Below are positions 34,369 to 44,156 of a DNA stretch of 64,000 nucleotides, one piece after another. How positions within the stretch are numbered: the stretch's first letter is position 1; the number at the start of each line of letters is the position of its first letter. The notes under the pieces are model-generated. The model worked only from the letters and a program-made list of their open reading frames with translations. It was not told where the DNA came from and ran no database searches. The stretch is from the NCBI GenBank assembly GCA_051649245.1, contig JBOFGS010000014.1, positions 51,426 to 115,425 of the forward strand, in the 5' to 3' direction. Source of the DNA: Brevinema_A sp051649245 (GTDB lineage: Bacteria > Spirochaetota > Brevinematia > Brevinematales > Brevinemataceae). The translations under genes and the position numbers were made by a program.

Positions 34369-34409
34369 AGTACTCCACTAAGATAATAAAAATAAAATTT
34401 TTATTGTCT

Positions 34410-34461
34410 TAAGTAATATATTATTTTTCCGACAAATAATATATTACTTATCGGAAAAATA
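34410..34461. repeat. Two interleaved, mutually exclusive inverted repeats
   Basis: Repeat 1: a 17-bp arm at 34410-34426 matches 34434-34450 perfectly around TTCCGAC. Repeat 2: an 11-bp arm TATTTTTCCGA at 34422-34432 matches 34451-34461 perfectly. The arms overlap, so only one hairpin or cruciform can form at a time. The element lies between two divergent genes, about 40 bases before the plus-strand promoter. Confidence 0.9.
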
Positions 34462-34498
34462 TCTAGTTAAACTAAAGTTAAATCTTATCTCATTATTA

Positions 34499-34527
34499 TT
34501 GATAAATTTCCAATAACACGTTATAAT
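34499..34527 (+). promoter_or_regulatory. Promoter of the outer-membrane protein gene
   Basis: TTGATA (34499-34504), 17 bases, TATAAT (34522-34527). The leader to 34602 is about 68 bases and ends in AAAGGAG 8 bases before the start. Confidence 0.8.
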
Positions 34528-34601
34528 TATCAACAATAAAAAATAAATTCAATATTTTTTTATAAACATTTTTTTTATGAACAAATATAAAGGAGTACTT
34601 A

Positions 34602-35705
34602 ATGAAAAATATTTATTTATTAAGTCTGTTCATTTTTCTTAGTACAGTATCATTTGCTCAGGAGTCTACGATCCAATTTCCTAAATTAGATTTTCATATG
34701 CAAATGAACCAAAAACTCTCTCCAAGTATCTCTTATCGAGCACAAACAGATATTGTTGTTGGGGATCAAAGTGGACTAATTTTTGGTATTGGTGTTGCTG
34801 GGGATAATTTAAATCTTCAGAGTGGATTAAATGATTTGATTACTCTTGATACCATTAAATTATCTATTAATCCTAGCACTCGTTTTAATTTTCATACATT
34901 TTTTGGTAGACACAAATATTTAGGCGAAGATCGCGTAATACCTCGAGGATTTCAATTTAACTATACTCCTGGATTTAATTATTATGGATATCGAGCTATT
35001 AGTGGTGCAGGTGTAAGCTTCACATTCCCAATTCAAGATGGACGTTATGAACCAGAATTAATGCTTTATTCAGATAATATTAACGGTTTAGATTTTTTTA
35101 ATGCAGATTTTCTCACAACATTTCGTTTTGAACGTTGGTATATGGAACTTTATGCGGGTGTTGCAGCTCCTACTATCGGTTCTTTTGATAGTAAAGTTCG
35201 TGTACGTGCAGGTTTGAGTATCAATTCAGCATTAGAATATGCAAACGTATACTTTACAGTGTATTTGCCTGCACACTACGGAGACCAATTAACAGCTGAT
35301 GATCTTTATATTCGATTTAGTCAACATCTATTAATTAATGGATTTGAGCAATCATTCTCTGTAACATCATTAGGGAGTGAATCTGAAAACTTTGCAGATC
35401 CTATTGTTGGTTTAAATAACATACCTGACCTTAATATATTTTTATCTCTAGGTGGACGTATTAATAATATTGGATTTGGTGTTGATTATGGATTTATTTA
35501 TGGATTACATGAAAGCGAATTTCGTGTTGATAATCTTGCCCATTTCAATAATCGATTTGGAGCCTATGTTGATTTCACATTCCTCACACTTACTTATAAA
35601 TTTGGAATTTTCTATAGCTTACCGGATAGCCCATTATATATCCAAAAAGCAGGACCAAGTGCTGGTGATTTAGGATTATATGTCAGTGTTTATGGTGCTA
35701 CATAA
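34602..35705 (+). CDS. Putative outer-membrane beta-barrel protein
   Basis: The 367-residue protein has a clear signal peptide (MKNIYLLSLFIFLSTVSFAQ, cleavage after SFA). The mature chain is built of alternating strands with Gly and aromatic residues, for example GLIFGIGVAGDNLNLQSG, GFNYYGYRAISGAGVSFTF, WYMELYAGVAAP, IGFGVDYGFIYGLHE and FGAYVDFTFLTLTYKFGIFYSL. This pattern suggests a monocistronic outer-membrane barrel or surface protein. No family is recognised. A strong own promoter and terminator suggest high, independent expression. Confidence 0.65.
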   Translation: MKNIYLLSLFIFLSTVSFAQESTIQFPKLDFHMQMNQKLSPSISYRAQTDIVVGDQSGLIFGIGVAGDNLNLQSGLNDLITLDTIKLSINPSTRFNFHTFFGRHKYLGEDRVIPRGFQFNYTPGFNYYGYRAISGAGVSFTFPIQDGRYEPELMLYSDNINGLDFFNADFLTTFRFERWYMELYAGVAAPTIGSFDSKVRVRAGLSINSALEYANVYFTVYLPAHYGDQLTADDLYIRFSQHLLINGFEQSFSVTSLGSESENFADPIVGLNNIPDLNIFLSLGGRINNIGFGVDYGFIYGLHESEFRVDNLAHFNNRFGAYVDFTFLTLTYKFGIFYSLPDSPLYIQKAGPSAGDLGLYVSVYGAT

Positions 35706-35763
35706 AAAACATTATATCAAATATGATGCTAAGTTTAATATATCAAAAAATTAAAAATTAAAA

Positions 35764-35796
35764 AAATAAAACGCCCTTAAAATAGGCGTTTTATTT
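35764..35796 (+). terminator. Terminator of the outer-membrane protein gene
   Basis: AAATAAAACGCC (35764-35775) pairs perfectly with GGCGTTTTATTT (35785-35796). Confidence 0.88.
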
Positions 35797-35802
35797 GATT
35801 AA

Positions 35803-35922
35803 AAAGAATATTTAGTACAATATAATGACTTTAAAAGATTATCAGATTTCGAAGAAGATTATGATAACATCACAAGTATCCCTCTTCTTAATTCTGAAGA
35901 AAAGAGTTTAATCATACCATAA
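35803..35922 (+). pseudogene. Possible gene remnant in a 400-base gap
   Basis: The stretch 35706-36108 has no complete gene. Bases 35803-35922 read through 39 codons without a stop and give protein-like text (FKRLSDFEEDYDN, SIPLLNSEEKSLIIP) but have no start codon or ribosome site, and a stop lies just before. It may be the tail of a decayed gene or chance. After it, 35960-36020 is more GC-rich than its surroundings, includes a short hairpin (CTCTT/AAGAG) and ends in a C4T7 run on the plus strand. Confidence 0.25.
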
Positions 35923-36061
35923 TTTTTTTTAGTAACAAATGAGTTTTTTTTATATTTTCCCTTATATCCCAGAAGCTTCTCTTCAGTTAAGAGCCTAAAA
36001 CCATGTCGCATAGCCCCTTTTTTTATTTAGTATATTATCTGTCAAAATAAACTCACGTATT

Positions 36062-36100
36062 ATATTAAAAAAGGAGGATTAAATCCTCCTTTTTTAATAT
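36062..36100 (-). terminator. Terminator of the pyruvate kinase gene
   Basis: A 17-bp perfect stem (36062-36078 with 36084-36100, loop TTAAA) with AGGAGGA/TCCTCCT core. On the minus strand it lies 8 bases after the stop. Confidence 0.92.
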
Positions 36101-36108
36101 AATATTTT

Positions 36109-37521
36109 TTACGATTCTATTGTTAATACTCTTAAACTATTTGTTGTACCTGAAGTAAAAATTTTCTTACCATAAGAAACAACAACTAAGTCACCTTTTT
36201 CTAATTTTAAATATTTTTTACATTCATTTAAGGCTATTTTTTCCATATCATCATGATTTGATGCAGTTGTATCAACCATAGGAATAATACCTTTAACCAG
36301 AAGTAATTGACGTGCTACTTGTTCATTATTAACAACAGCTAATATAGGAGAGTGTGGAAAATATTTTCTCACAGCGAGGGCAGACCGACCTGTATTTGTT
36401 CCAATTGCGATGGCTTTAGCTTGACAAGCTGCAGCAACTTCAACAGTACCTCTTGCGACAGCTTCTGTTAAATCCAAATGATCTGTAAAATCAGCAGGAA
36501 TTTGTTCGATATAAGGATCAATTTCCAAAGCAATTCTATTCATTACACAGACAGCCTCCACAGGAAATGCTCCTTTAGCAGTTTCACCGGAAAGCATAAT
36601 TGCATCGGTACCATCAAGAATTGCATTTGCAACATCATTAACCTCAGCACGTGTTGGATTTGGATTTTTAATCATAGAATCTAACATCTGAGTAGCTGTA
36701 ATGACAGGTTTTCCTGCTTCATTACACATGGCAATCATATTTTTTTGAGCAAAAGGAACCTTTTCCATTGGAATTTCAACACCAAGATCTCCTCGAGCAA
36801 CCATAATACCATCTGACGCAACAAGTACTTCAGCAAAATTATCTAAACCTTCTTGATTTTCAATTTTAGAGATAATTTTAATATCCTTACCACCATTTTC
36901 TCTTAAAACTTTTCGTACTTCTTCAACATCACTAGCTTTACGGATAAATGACGCTGCTACAAAATCAACTCCTACTTCACAGCCAAATTTTAAATCAGCA
37001 ATATCATTTTCAGCTAGAGCAGGAAGATTAATATTAATATTAGGAAGATTAACACCTTTTTTCTCACCTAAAGCACCATTATTCATTAATGTGGTATAAA
37101 CAGTATCGCTTTCAATTTTATCAACAATAAAACGTAGTAATCCATCATCTACTAAAATTGTTTTACCAACAGAAAGATCTTTTGCAAAATCAGCATAAGT
37201 AACAGAAACGCCATTTTCATTTCCAACGATTTCTTTTGTAGTAAAGAAAAATTTCTGACCGGCTGTTAGTAGAACATCTTTACCATCTTTCAATTTTTGA
37301 GTTCTGATTTCAGGTCCTTTTGTATCTAGTAGGATAGCTACAGGAATACCTGTTTTTTTTGAAGCTTCTCTGATCATCTTAATTCTATTGAGATGCTCTT
37401 CATGTGAACCATGTGAAAAATTTAAACGAGCAACATTCATTCCTGATTCTAATAAGGAACAAAGTGTTTCTAATTTTTCAACAGCTGGTCCCATTGTACA
37501 AACAATTTTAGTTTTTTTCAT
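36109..37521 (-). CDS. pyk: Pyruvate kinase
   Basis: The 470-residue enzyme converts phosphoenolpyruvate and ADP to pyruvate and ATP. It has KKTKIVCTMGPAVEKLETL, ARLNFSHGSHEEH, LLDTKGPEIRT (with B-domain after it), the active-site Lys in IISKIENQEGLDN, VARGDLGVEIP, TATQMLDSMIKNPNPTRAEVNDVANAILDGTDAIMLSGETA, and a C-terminal allosteric domain. The length is that of a type without the extra C-terminal PEP-utiliser-like domain. It follows the 748-residue membrane protein gene by 29 bases. AGGAG lies 7 bases before the start. Confidence 0.97.
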   Translation of the reverse strand: MKKTKIVCTMGPAVEKLETLCSLLESGMNVARLNFSHGSHEEHLNRIKMIREASKKTGIPVAILLDTKGPEIRTQKLKDGKDVLLTAGQKFFFTTKEIVGNENGVSVTYADFAKDLSVGKTILVDDGLLRFIVDKIESDTVYTTLMNNGALGEKKGVNLPNININLPALAENDIADLKFGCEVGVDFVAASFIRKASDVEEVRKVLRENGGKDIKIISKIENQEGLDNFAEVLVASDGIMVARGDLGVEIPMEKVPFAQKNMIAMCNEAGKPVITATQMLDSMIKNPNPTRAEVNDVANAILDGTDAIMLSGETAKGAFPVEAVCVMNRIALEIDPYIEQIPADFTDHLDLTEAVARGTVEVAAACQAKAIAIGTNTGRSALAVRKYFPHSPILAVVNNEQVARQLLLVKGIIPMVDTTASNHDDMEKIALNECKKYLKLEKGDLVVVSYGKKIFTSGTTNSLRVLTIES

Positions 37522-37550
37522 AGTGTTCTCCTATGGATAATAAATATTAT

Positions 37551-39794
37551 TTAAATATTATTCATTTTTATAAATAATGATTTTTTTGCATCTAATGAAA
37601 GAGGTTCTTCATTTTTATCTCGACCTAATAAAACTATTCCCTGAACATCACCTTGTTGATCAAGAATTGGTTCAATAAATAATTCTCCCAGATTTTCAAT
37701 AAATTTTTGTGGAAAAATTTCTTTTAAATAATCAAATTCTGATATATTTCCAGAAAGAGATAGTACTTTATGTTGAGATAAAATCTTATCAAATAACTCA
37801 GAATTTTTAGAAAGTTGAACTTCTTGCCCATCAATATTAAAAGTATATTTATCATCTTTTAATTCTGCAACAGGTGAATGTGTGATCTGGTATTGATTAA
37901 GAAGAGGAATCAATTTATAGATTCTTTCTTGAACAACAGGATTTTCAAATGAACCAAACGATTCTAATAATTGATTAAATTGATTTGCTGATATTTCTTC
38001 TAACTCATCATCAACATCTAAAGCAATATCACTTATTGTTTGGGGATCTTCTTCTTGCTCTTCAACAATAGGAATATCGTGAATGATAGGAACACTTGAG
38101 TATTCAGTCACTTCAGAGCCAAGAGCTTCATCTCCAATAACAATATCATTAATGGTTTCATCTTCCGTTAACGGTACAATAAAATCATCAATATTTTCTA
38201 TAGGAAGAGTTATTTCAGATGCTATATTTTCTTCATTTTCAATTGTTTTCATCTCAAAATCAGAAGATGTCTCATCAACAGAATTTATTGTATCAGTTTC
38301 AAAATATTCATCTAAGAAATCTTCATGATCATTTTCTAGAATATTGTCATTAATCAATTCATCTGAAGAAAGATGTTCTTCCATAAGATTGTTTTTATCT
38401 TTATCAAATTCTAATGAATCCAAAGTATGCAATTCTTCTTGATCAAAATTATAATTATCCATCGATTCATCATCAAAATCATCGATTTCATCAGAGTGTA
38501 TATCCAATATAGGAACATTTACTTTTTCTTCTTCAACTACTTCTTCCTCAAAATCAGAAGATAAGTTTTCTTCTAAATTATTCTTATTATTTAATAAAAG
38601 ATCTTCAGATATTATATTAGGATCATTAGTATAACTAGGATCTTCATCAGCAATCATATTTTCAAAGTTCTCATCGTCAGGAGTGAAATTAATAAATTCA
38701 TCTGTTGTTAATGGAACATTTTGTATAGAATCAGCATTTTGAGATTTAGTATTGTTAGTATTAATAAAAGATTCCAAATCATCTGCATCAGATTCTTTTT
38801 CTAATGGATGAATCTCATGTACTACACCAAATTGTGTTGCATCATTCATCATAGCAGATGCTGTTTTTTGATCATAAATGACACCATTTTCAATATCAGA
38901 AAATAATTGAGAAACAGAATCATGTTCTGATAAATCAGAGATATTATCAACAAAATCAGTTAAATTAATTTGTTTTTCTTGATTTCTTGTTCGGAGAAAC
39001 ATAAACAAAGAAATTAATGCAAACATTAAAAATAAGACAGTTACAAAACCATAAAAAGGTGGAAAATAAAATTGATTTCCAAAATAATAAATAACAGGTG
39101 CAAAATAAGGAATATAAAGTATAGAAGCAATATGTTTATTAATTGATTGTGGTGCTTTTTGATAGTTATTTGCAATAACCGAGAGCATATTCTCTGGAAG
39201 ATTTTGAGTTTCATCAAAAAGCAAGATTGGAGGATATTGATCGATGGATCGGACATGTATTTTAGATAAAGAATCTTTTGGTAATACTTGATCACTAGCA
39301 AATTCAGCAATAATATAACCAGTATTACTGTTTTCAACAAATGCAGGATCAAGATATCTTATAATACCAACAAGAGTATTTGTATTCGAAAAAAAGAAAA
39401 ATGGTTCCGTAGTCTGATTCCATGAAATGATATTAGAATAAATAGATTTTCCAGTATAAAAAAGTTGACTCGAAAAAAGGATATTTCCAATATGATCTGT
39501 AAGATGAATAGAAGAAAGATCAACCTCGTTCAAAAACGGAAAATCCATTTCAGCTACTGTTTTTTTTGATAAAATCTCAGCTATTTTTTGTGGTTGTATC
39601 ATTTCTTCCATACCTTTCACAAGATAGCGAACATTTTTTTCAATAATTTTTTCTTGAGCTTTGATTTGTTTATCAAAAAACTCTGAACGTTCATTATATA
39701 TGATACCAGATTGTGTAAAAATAATATAAGAAAAAACACTAACAACTATTATGCTGAAAACAAGTCCAGATAACCATACATTTTTGTTAAGCAT
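37551..39794 (-). CDS. Large acidic membrane protein with sensor-like ends
   Basis: The 747-residue protein has an N-terminal membrane helix (about 5-28), an extracytoplasmic region of about 215 residues like a sensor domain, a second helix (about 243-262) and a long very acidic linker rich in Asp, Glu, Ser and Asn to about 610. The C-terminal domain of about 120 residues (KYTFNIDGQEVQLSKNSELF, LGELFIEPILDQQGDVQGIVLLGRD) resembles a GAF/PAS-like sensory fold, but no kinase, cyclase or methyl-accepting domain follows. I recognise no family. GGAGATTCGT precedes ATG 39794; an ATG 15 bases upstream is less likely. Co-transcribed with pyk. Confidence 0.7.
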   Translation of the reverse strand: MLNKNVWLSGLVFSIIVVSVFSYIIFTQSGIIYNERSEFFDKQIKAQEKIIEKNVRYLVKGMEEMIQPQKIAEILSKKTVAEMDFPFLNEVDLSSIHLTDHIGNILFSSQLFYTGKSIYSNIISWNQTTEPFFFFSNTNTLVGIIRYLDPAFVENSNTGYIIAEFASDQVLPKDSLSKIHVRSIDQYPPILLFDETQNLPENMLSVIANNYQKAPQSINKHIASILYIPYFAPVIYYFGNQFYFPPFYGFVTVLFLMFALISLFMFLRTRNQEKQINLTDFVDNISDLSEHDSVSQLFSDIENGVIYDQKTASAMMNDATQFGVVHEIHPLEKESDADDLESFINTNNTKSQNADSIQNVPLTTDEFINFTPDDENFENMIADEDPSYTNDPNIISEDLLLNNKNNLEENLSSDFEEEVVEEEKVNVPILDIHSDEIDDFDDESMDNYNFDQEELHTLDSLEFDKDKNNLMEEHLSSDELINDNILENDHEDFLDEYFETDTINSVDETSSDFEMKTIENEENIASEITLPIENIDDFIVPLTEDETINDIVIGDEALGSEVTEYSSVPIIHDIPIVEEQEEDPQTISDIALDVDDELEEISANQFNQLLESFGSFENPVVQERIYKLIPLLNQYQITHSPVAELKDDKYTFNIDGQEVQLSKNSELFDKILSQHKVLSLSGNISEFDYLKEIFPQKFIENLGELFIEPILDQQGDVQGIVLLGRDKNEEPLSLDAKKSLFIKMNNI

Positions 39795-39887
39795 ACGAAT
39801 CTCCAACATCTATTAAAATAATATTTATATTATAACTCATAATATAAAAACAATCCACTAAATTAATAAAATATTTTAACAAAATAA

Positions 39888-39922
39888 AAAAAAATCCTCT
39901 CACAAATTGAGAGGATTTTTTT
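39888..39922 (-). terminator. Terminator of nifJ
   Basis: AAAAAAATCCTCTCA (39888-39902) pairs with TGAGAGGATTTTTTT (39908-39922); it lies 5 bases after the nifJ stop on the minus strand. Confidence 0.9.
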
Positions 39923-39927
39923 ATTTT

Positions 39928-42900
39928 TTACAAAGAGTAATCCATAGCTGCTAAACGTTGATAATGTTTAAAACGTTCTTTTGCTTGTTGTTCAGCAAGT
40001 GTAAAGAGATGTTGAGCTCTTTCAGGAAAAACTCCTCCAAGAGCAGTAAAACGTACTTCATGACCAATAAATTGCTGGAATAATTCAAATTTTGGCTCAC
40101 CTGAATCAAGCGTAAATGGATTTTTTCCTTCTAGTTTTAATGATGGATTGTATCTCCATAAGTGCCAATAACCAGAATCAACAGCTAATTTTTCTTCAGA
40201 CTGTGAATTTGTTAAGCCACCTTTCAATCCATGAGCAATACATGGTGAATAAGCAATAATTAATGATGGTCCAGGATAAGCTTCAGCTTCTTGTATGACC
40301 TTCAGAGCATGAGCTTTATTTGCACCCATAGAAATTTGACCAACATATATATTTCCATAAGTGGACATCATCAATCCAAGATTTTTCTTCGCATTTTGTT
40401 TACCGGTATAAGCAAATAATGCTTGTGCACCTAATGGAGTAGATTTTGATGCTTGACCACCTGTATTGGAATATACTTCTGTATCAAGGACTAAAATATT
40501 AATATTTTCACCAGTTGCCAAAACGTGATCTAAACCACCAAAACCAATATCATATGCCCAACCATCTCCACCAAAAAGCCACATAGATGATTTGACTAAA
40601 TAGTCTTGAAGATCTTTAATTTTTAGAGCTAATGGGCTTGTTTCTGTTTTTAAAGCTTCTTTCACTTTTTGAGTAATATCTCTTGTTGTTTCGCCATCAT
40701 TGTTATGATCAAGCCATTCTTGGAAAACAGCAGTATTAGATAAAGCATTTTCAGCAATTGCTTGTTTGATATAGTTAGTCAATCGTTCTCTAAGTTTTTT
40801 ACGTGCAATATACATTCCAAAACCAAATTCAGCATTATCTTCAAAAAGAGAGTTTGCCCAAGTAGGTCCATGTCCTTCTGAGTTAGTAGAATAAGGAGTA
40901 GATGGCATAGATCCTCCATAAATAGAGGTACATCCTGTCGTATTTGCAATCATCATACGATCACCAAATAATTGAGTAACAAGCTTAATATATGGAGTTT
41001 CACCACAACCAGGACATGCTGCATGGAATTCAAATAATGGTTGCTCAAATTGAACAGCTTTTGCATTACTTTTACCGAATGGATTTTTAGGTTTACAATT
41101 TTTAAAGAGCCAGTCATAATTAACTTGTTCTTGTCTTTGAGTTGCAATATTATCCATAGCTAGGGCCTTATTTCCACCTTTTCCAGGACAAATATCAACA
41201 CATGCAGAACAACCTGTACAATCTGCAACTGAAACAGAGATTTTATATTGAAGATCAGCGGCACCTGTTGCTGGTAATGTTGTCATATCAGCTGGGGCAT
41301 GTTTTTTTTCATCTCCGTTTAATAAGAAAGGTCTAATAACAGCATGAGGACAAACAAACGCACATTGATTACATTGAATACAGTTTTCTTCAATCCAAGC
41401 AGGCACAAAATCTGAAACATAACGTTTTTCATATCTTGTAGAACCTGAAGTAACAGTACCATCAACAAATTCACCTGAAAAAGCACTAACAGGCAAAGAT
41501 TCTCCTTTTAATTGATTAACTGCAGCAGCAATACTTTGTACAAATATAGGTGCACCTTCTTGTTTAAGAAGCTCAAATTCACCCTTAAGATTTTTCCATT
41601 CAGGTTTAATCTCAACTTTTTGAAGCTTTTCTGCAGCAGCATCAATTGCTTTATAATTCATTTGAACAATTGCATCACCTTTTCGGCTATAACTTTTTTT
41701 AGCAGATTGTTTCATCAAATCAACAGCTTTTTCATAAGGAAGAATATTAGCAAGTTTAAAGAAAGCTGATTGCAAGATTGTATTAGATTGACGCATACCA
41801 ATTTCACGTGCAATTGCATTAGCATTAATAATATAGAAATTAATATCATGTTCTGCTAAATAACGTTTTATATGGTTTGGCAGTTTTTCATCTAGTTCTT
41901 TAATTTTCCAAGATGTGTTTAATAAGAAAGTTCCACCTTTTCTCAGACCCTGAAGAAGATCATATTTATAGATATAAGAAGGAAGAGAACAGCTAATAAA
42001 GCTAGGGGTTTGAATTAAATAAGGTAGGTTGATATCTTTTTCACCAAAGCGAAGATTAGAAATTGTATAGCCACCACTTTTTTTAGAATCATAATCAAAA
42101 TATCCTTGAATATTAAGATCTGTATGATCTCCAATAATAGAAATAGAATTTTTATTAGCACCAACAGTTCCATCCGCTCCAAGTCCATAGAATTTACATT
42201 CAATGGTTCCTTCAGGAATAACATTCATTTCTTCAGTTATAGGTAATGACTTGAAAGTAACGTCATCAACGATACCAATAGTAAAATCATTCTTAGGTTC
42301 TTTTAAAGCTAAATTTTCGAATATAGATAACATTTGACCTGGAGTAACATCTTTTGAAGAAAGTCCAGCACGTCCACCTACAATAATTGGACGGGTTGCT
42401 TGATCAGAATAGGACTCACAAATATCAAGATACAATGGCTCTCCTGTTGCTCCTAATTCTTTACAACGATCAACAACCGCAATTTTTTGAACACTTTTAG
42501 GCATATTTGCTAAAAGATGTTTCGTTGGGAATGGTCGGTACAAATGAATACACATTACACCTACTTTTTCACCCTTTTTCAAAAGAGCATCAACCACAGC
42601 ACGTGCTGTACTTACCATTGATCCCATAAGGACAACAACACGATCAGCATCAGCTGCTCCATGATATTGTACTGTAGAAAGTTCACGATCTGTAGCTTTG
42701 GATACTTGATCCATAGTTTCTTGCACAAGTTCTGCTAAATTATCATAATAAGGATTACGTGCTTCAAATGCTTGAAAATAAATATCAGGTGTTTGAGCAG
42801 TACCACGAGTAACAGGACGATCTGGTGACAATCCTCGCTGACGAAATGCTTCAACAGCATCAAAATCAACTAATTTTTTATAATCATCATATTCCAAAAC

Positions 42901-43452
42901 ATCAATTTTTTGAATTTCATGTGATGTTCGAAAACCATCAAAGAAATGTATAAAAGGTACACGACTTTTAAGTGCCACAAGATGTGAAACTAAAGCAAAA
43001 TCATGTGCTTCTTGAACAGTTGCAGAACAAATCATAGCCCAACCTGTTTGACGACAAGCCATCACATCACTATGATCTCCATAAATAGATAGAGCATGTG
43101 TAGCAACTGTTCTAGCAGGGACATGAAAAACTGCAGGTAATAATTCTCCTGCTATTTTAAACATATTAGGAACCATTAACAATAAACCTTGCGATGAAGT
43201 AAAAGTGGTCGTTATAGCTCCTGCTTGTAATGAGCCATGTACAGCTCCAGCTGCACCTGCTTCGGATTGAAGCTCTGAGATGAGCATGGTGTCACCAAAA
43301 ATATTCTTAACACCTTGTGCTGCCCAAGCATCACAATGTTCTGACAAAGGAGTGGATGGTGTTATTGGAAATATAGCAGCAACTTCACTGAATGCATAAG
43401 CAACATAAGCAGTAGCTTTATTACCATCCATAATCATTTTTTGTATAGCCAT
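39928..43452 (-). CDS. nifJ: Pyruvate:ferredoxin (flavodoxin) oxidoreductase
   Basis: The 1174-residue single-chain enzyme oxidises pyruvate and CoA to acetyl-CoA, CO2 and reduced ferredoxin. Domains in order: pyruvate/TPP pyrimidine-binding domain (MDGNKATAYVAYAFSEVAAIFPITPSTPLSEH), gamma-type CoA domain, two 4Fe-4S clusters (CIQCNQCAFVCPH and CTGCSACVDICP), the proximal cluster Cys in ACPGCGETPY, and the TPP domain (GGDGWAYDIGFGGLDHVLATGENINILVLDTEVYSNTGGQ). Full length for the family. It implies anaerobic or microaerophilic energy metabolism and directly follows pyruvate kinase in the pathway. It lies 84 bases after recR on the same strand, with GAGG before the start. Confidence 0.97.
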   Translation of the reverse strand: MAIQKMIMDGNKATAYVAYAFSEVAAIFPITPSTPLSEHCDAWAAQGVKNIFGDTMLISELQSEAGAAGAVHGSLQAGAITTTFTSSQGLLLMVPNMFKIAGELLPAVFHVPARTVATHALSIYGDHSDVMACRQTGWAMICSATVQEAHDFALVSHLVALKSRVPFIHFFDGFRTSHEIQKIDVLEYDDYKKLVDFDAVEAFRQRGLSPDRPVTRGTAQTPDIYFQAFEARNPYYDNLAELVQETMDQVSKATDRELSTVQYHGAADADRVVVLMGSMVSTARAVVDALLKKGEKVGVMCIHLYRPFPTKHLLANMPKSVQKIAVVDRCKELGATGEPLYLDICESYSDQATRPIIVGGRAGLSSKDVTPGQMLSIFENLALKEPKNDFTIGIVDDVTFKSLPITEEMNVIPEGTIECKFYGLGADGTVGANKNSISIIGDHTDLNIQGYFDYDSKKSGGYTISNLRFGEKDINLPYLIQTPSFISCSLPSYIYKYDLLQGLRKGGTFLLNTSWKIKELDEKLPNHIKRYLAEHDINFYIINANAIAREIGMRQSNTILQSAFFKLANILPYEKAVDLMKQSAKKSYSRKGDAIVQMNYKAIDAAAEKLQKVEIKPEWKNLKGEFELLKQEGAPIFVQSIAAAVNQLKGESLPVSAFSGEFVDGTVTSGSTRYEKRYVSDFVPAWIEENCIQCNQCAFVCPHAVIRPFLLNGDEKKHAPADMTTLPATGAADLQYKISVSVADCTGCSACVDICPGKGGNKALAMDNIATQRQEQVNYDWLFKNCKPKNPFGKSNAKAVQFEQPLFEFHAACPGCGETPYIKLVTQLFGDRMMIANTTGCTSIYGGSMPSTPYSTNSEGHGPTWANSLFEDNAEFGFGMYIARKKLRERLTNYIKQAIAENALSNTAVFQEWLDHNNDGETTRDITQKVKEALKTETSPLALKIKDLQDYLVKSSMWLFGGDGWAYDIGFGGLDHVLATGENINILVLDTEVYSNTGGQASKSTPLGAQALFAYTGKQNAKKNLGLMMSTYGNIYVGQISMGANKAHALKVIQEAEAYPGPSLIIAYSPCIAHGLKGGLTNSQSEEKLAVDSGYWHLWRYNPSLKLEGKNPFTLDSGEPKFELFQQFIGHEVRFTALGGVFPERAQHLFTLAEQQAKERFKHYQRLAAMDYSL

Positions 43453-43535
43453 GTGAACTACCTCTTAATACATTAGTATTTATTAAATTATTAATATAAA
43501 TGGTATAATATATACACAATAATATATATTAGTAT

Positions 43536-44138
43536 TTATTCTAAAGATTCTCTTGTACGAAATGCTTGAATGATACTTTTTTTACCAGCAAAATGGATTT
43601 TTGTCCCAACAGAAATCCCTCGAGCCAATATAGAAAGTTTAATATTAGTATCAGATAAAAATTCTTTAAGATACATAGAAGTGACATCTCCTTCTGTTGT
43701 TGCTCCTAAAGCAATAATAAGTTCTGAAATTTTTGTTTCAGTAATTATATTTTTTAAGCGATCAAACGGTAAACTCGAAATCGTTTTACCTTCTAAAGGT
43801 GAAATCACGCCCCCAAGAACAAAGTAACGTCCTTGATAGGATGCTGTTTCTTCAATATCAATAATATCTAAAACATCTTCGACTAAACACAAAATATGCG
43901 AGTCTCTTTTTATATCAGAACAAATCAGACACAATTGATTATCTTCTATAGAAAAATAACCGCATTGTGGACAAACACCTATATAATTAGACAAATTTAA
44001 CAAGTAATTCCCTAATTCTTTTGCATGATTTTGTCCTTCTTGCGAAAACCATATTGCTATTTTTTCGGCACTTTTTGGTCCAACATTTGGAATTTTAGTT
44101 AGTAATTTTGATAAATGTGTTATCGCTTTTGGAAGCAC
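43536..44138 (-). CDS. recR: Recombination protein RecR
   Basis: The 200-residue protein acts with RecF and RecO in gap repair. It has a helix-hairpin-helix (LTKIPNVGPKSAEKIAIW), a C4 zinc finger (CPQCGYFSIEDNQLCLIC) and a Toprim domain (LCLVEDVLDIIDIEE, YFVLGGVISPLEG). The start is GTG at 44138, with GAGG 7 bases upstream. The order dnaX-ebfC-recR is widely conserved in bacteria. Confidence 0.95.
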   Translation of the reverse strand: MLPKAITHLSKLLTKIPNVGPKSAEKIAIWFSQEGQNHAKELGNYLLNLSNYIGVCPQCGYFSIEDNQLCLICSDIKRDSHILCLVEDVLDIIDIEETASYQGRYFVLGGVISPLEGKTISSLPFDRLKNIITETKISELIIALGATTEGDVTSMYLKEFLSDTNIKLSILARGISVGTKIHFAGKKSIIQAFRTRESLE

Positions 44139-44156
44139 AGAAAATCCTCTCTAAAT

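Noticed and set aside
39041..39352. 103-codon hydrophobic minus-strand frame
   Set aside because: A shadow in another frame of the large acidic membrane protein, with no ribosome site.
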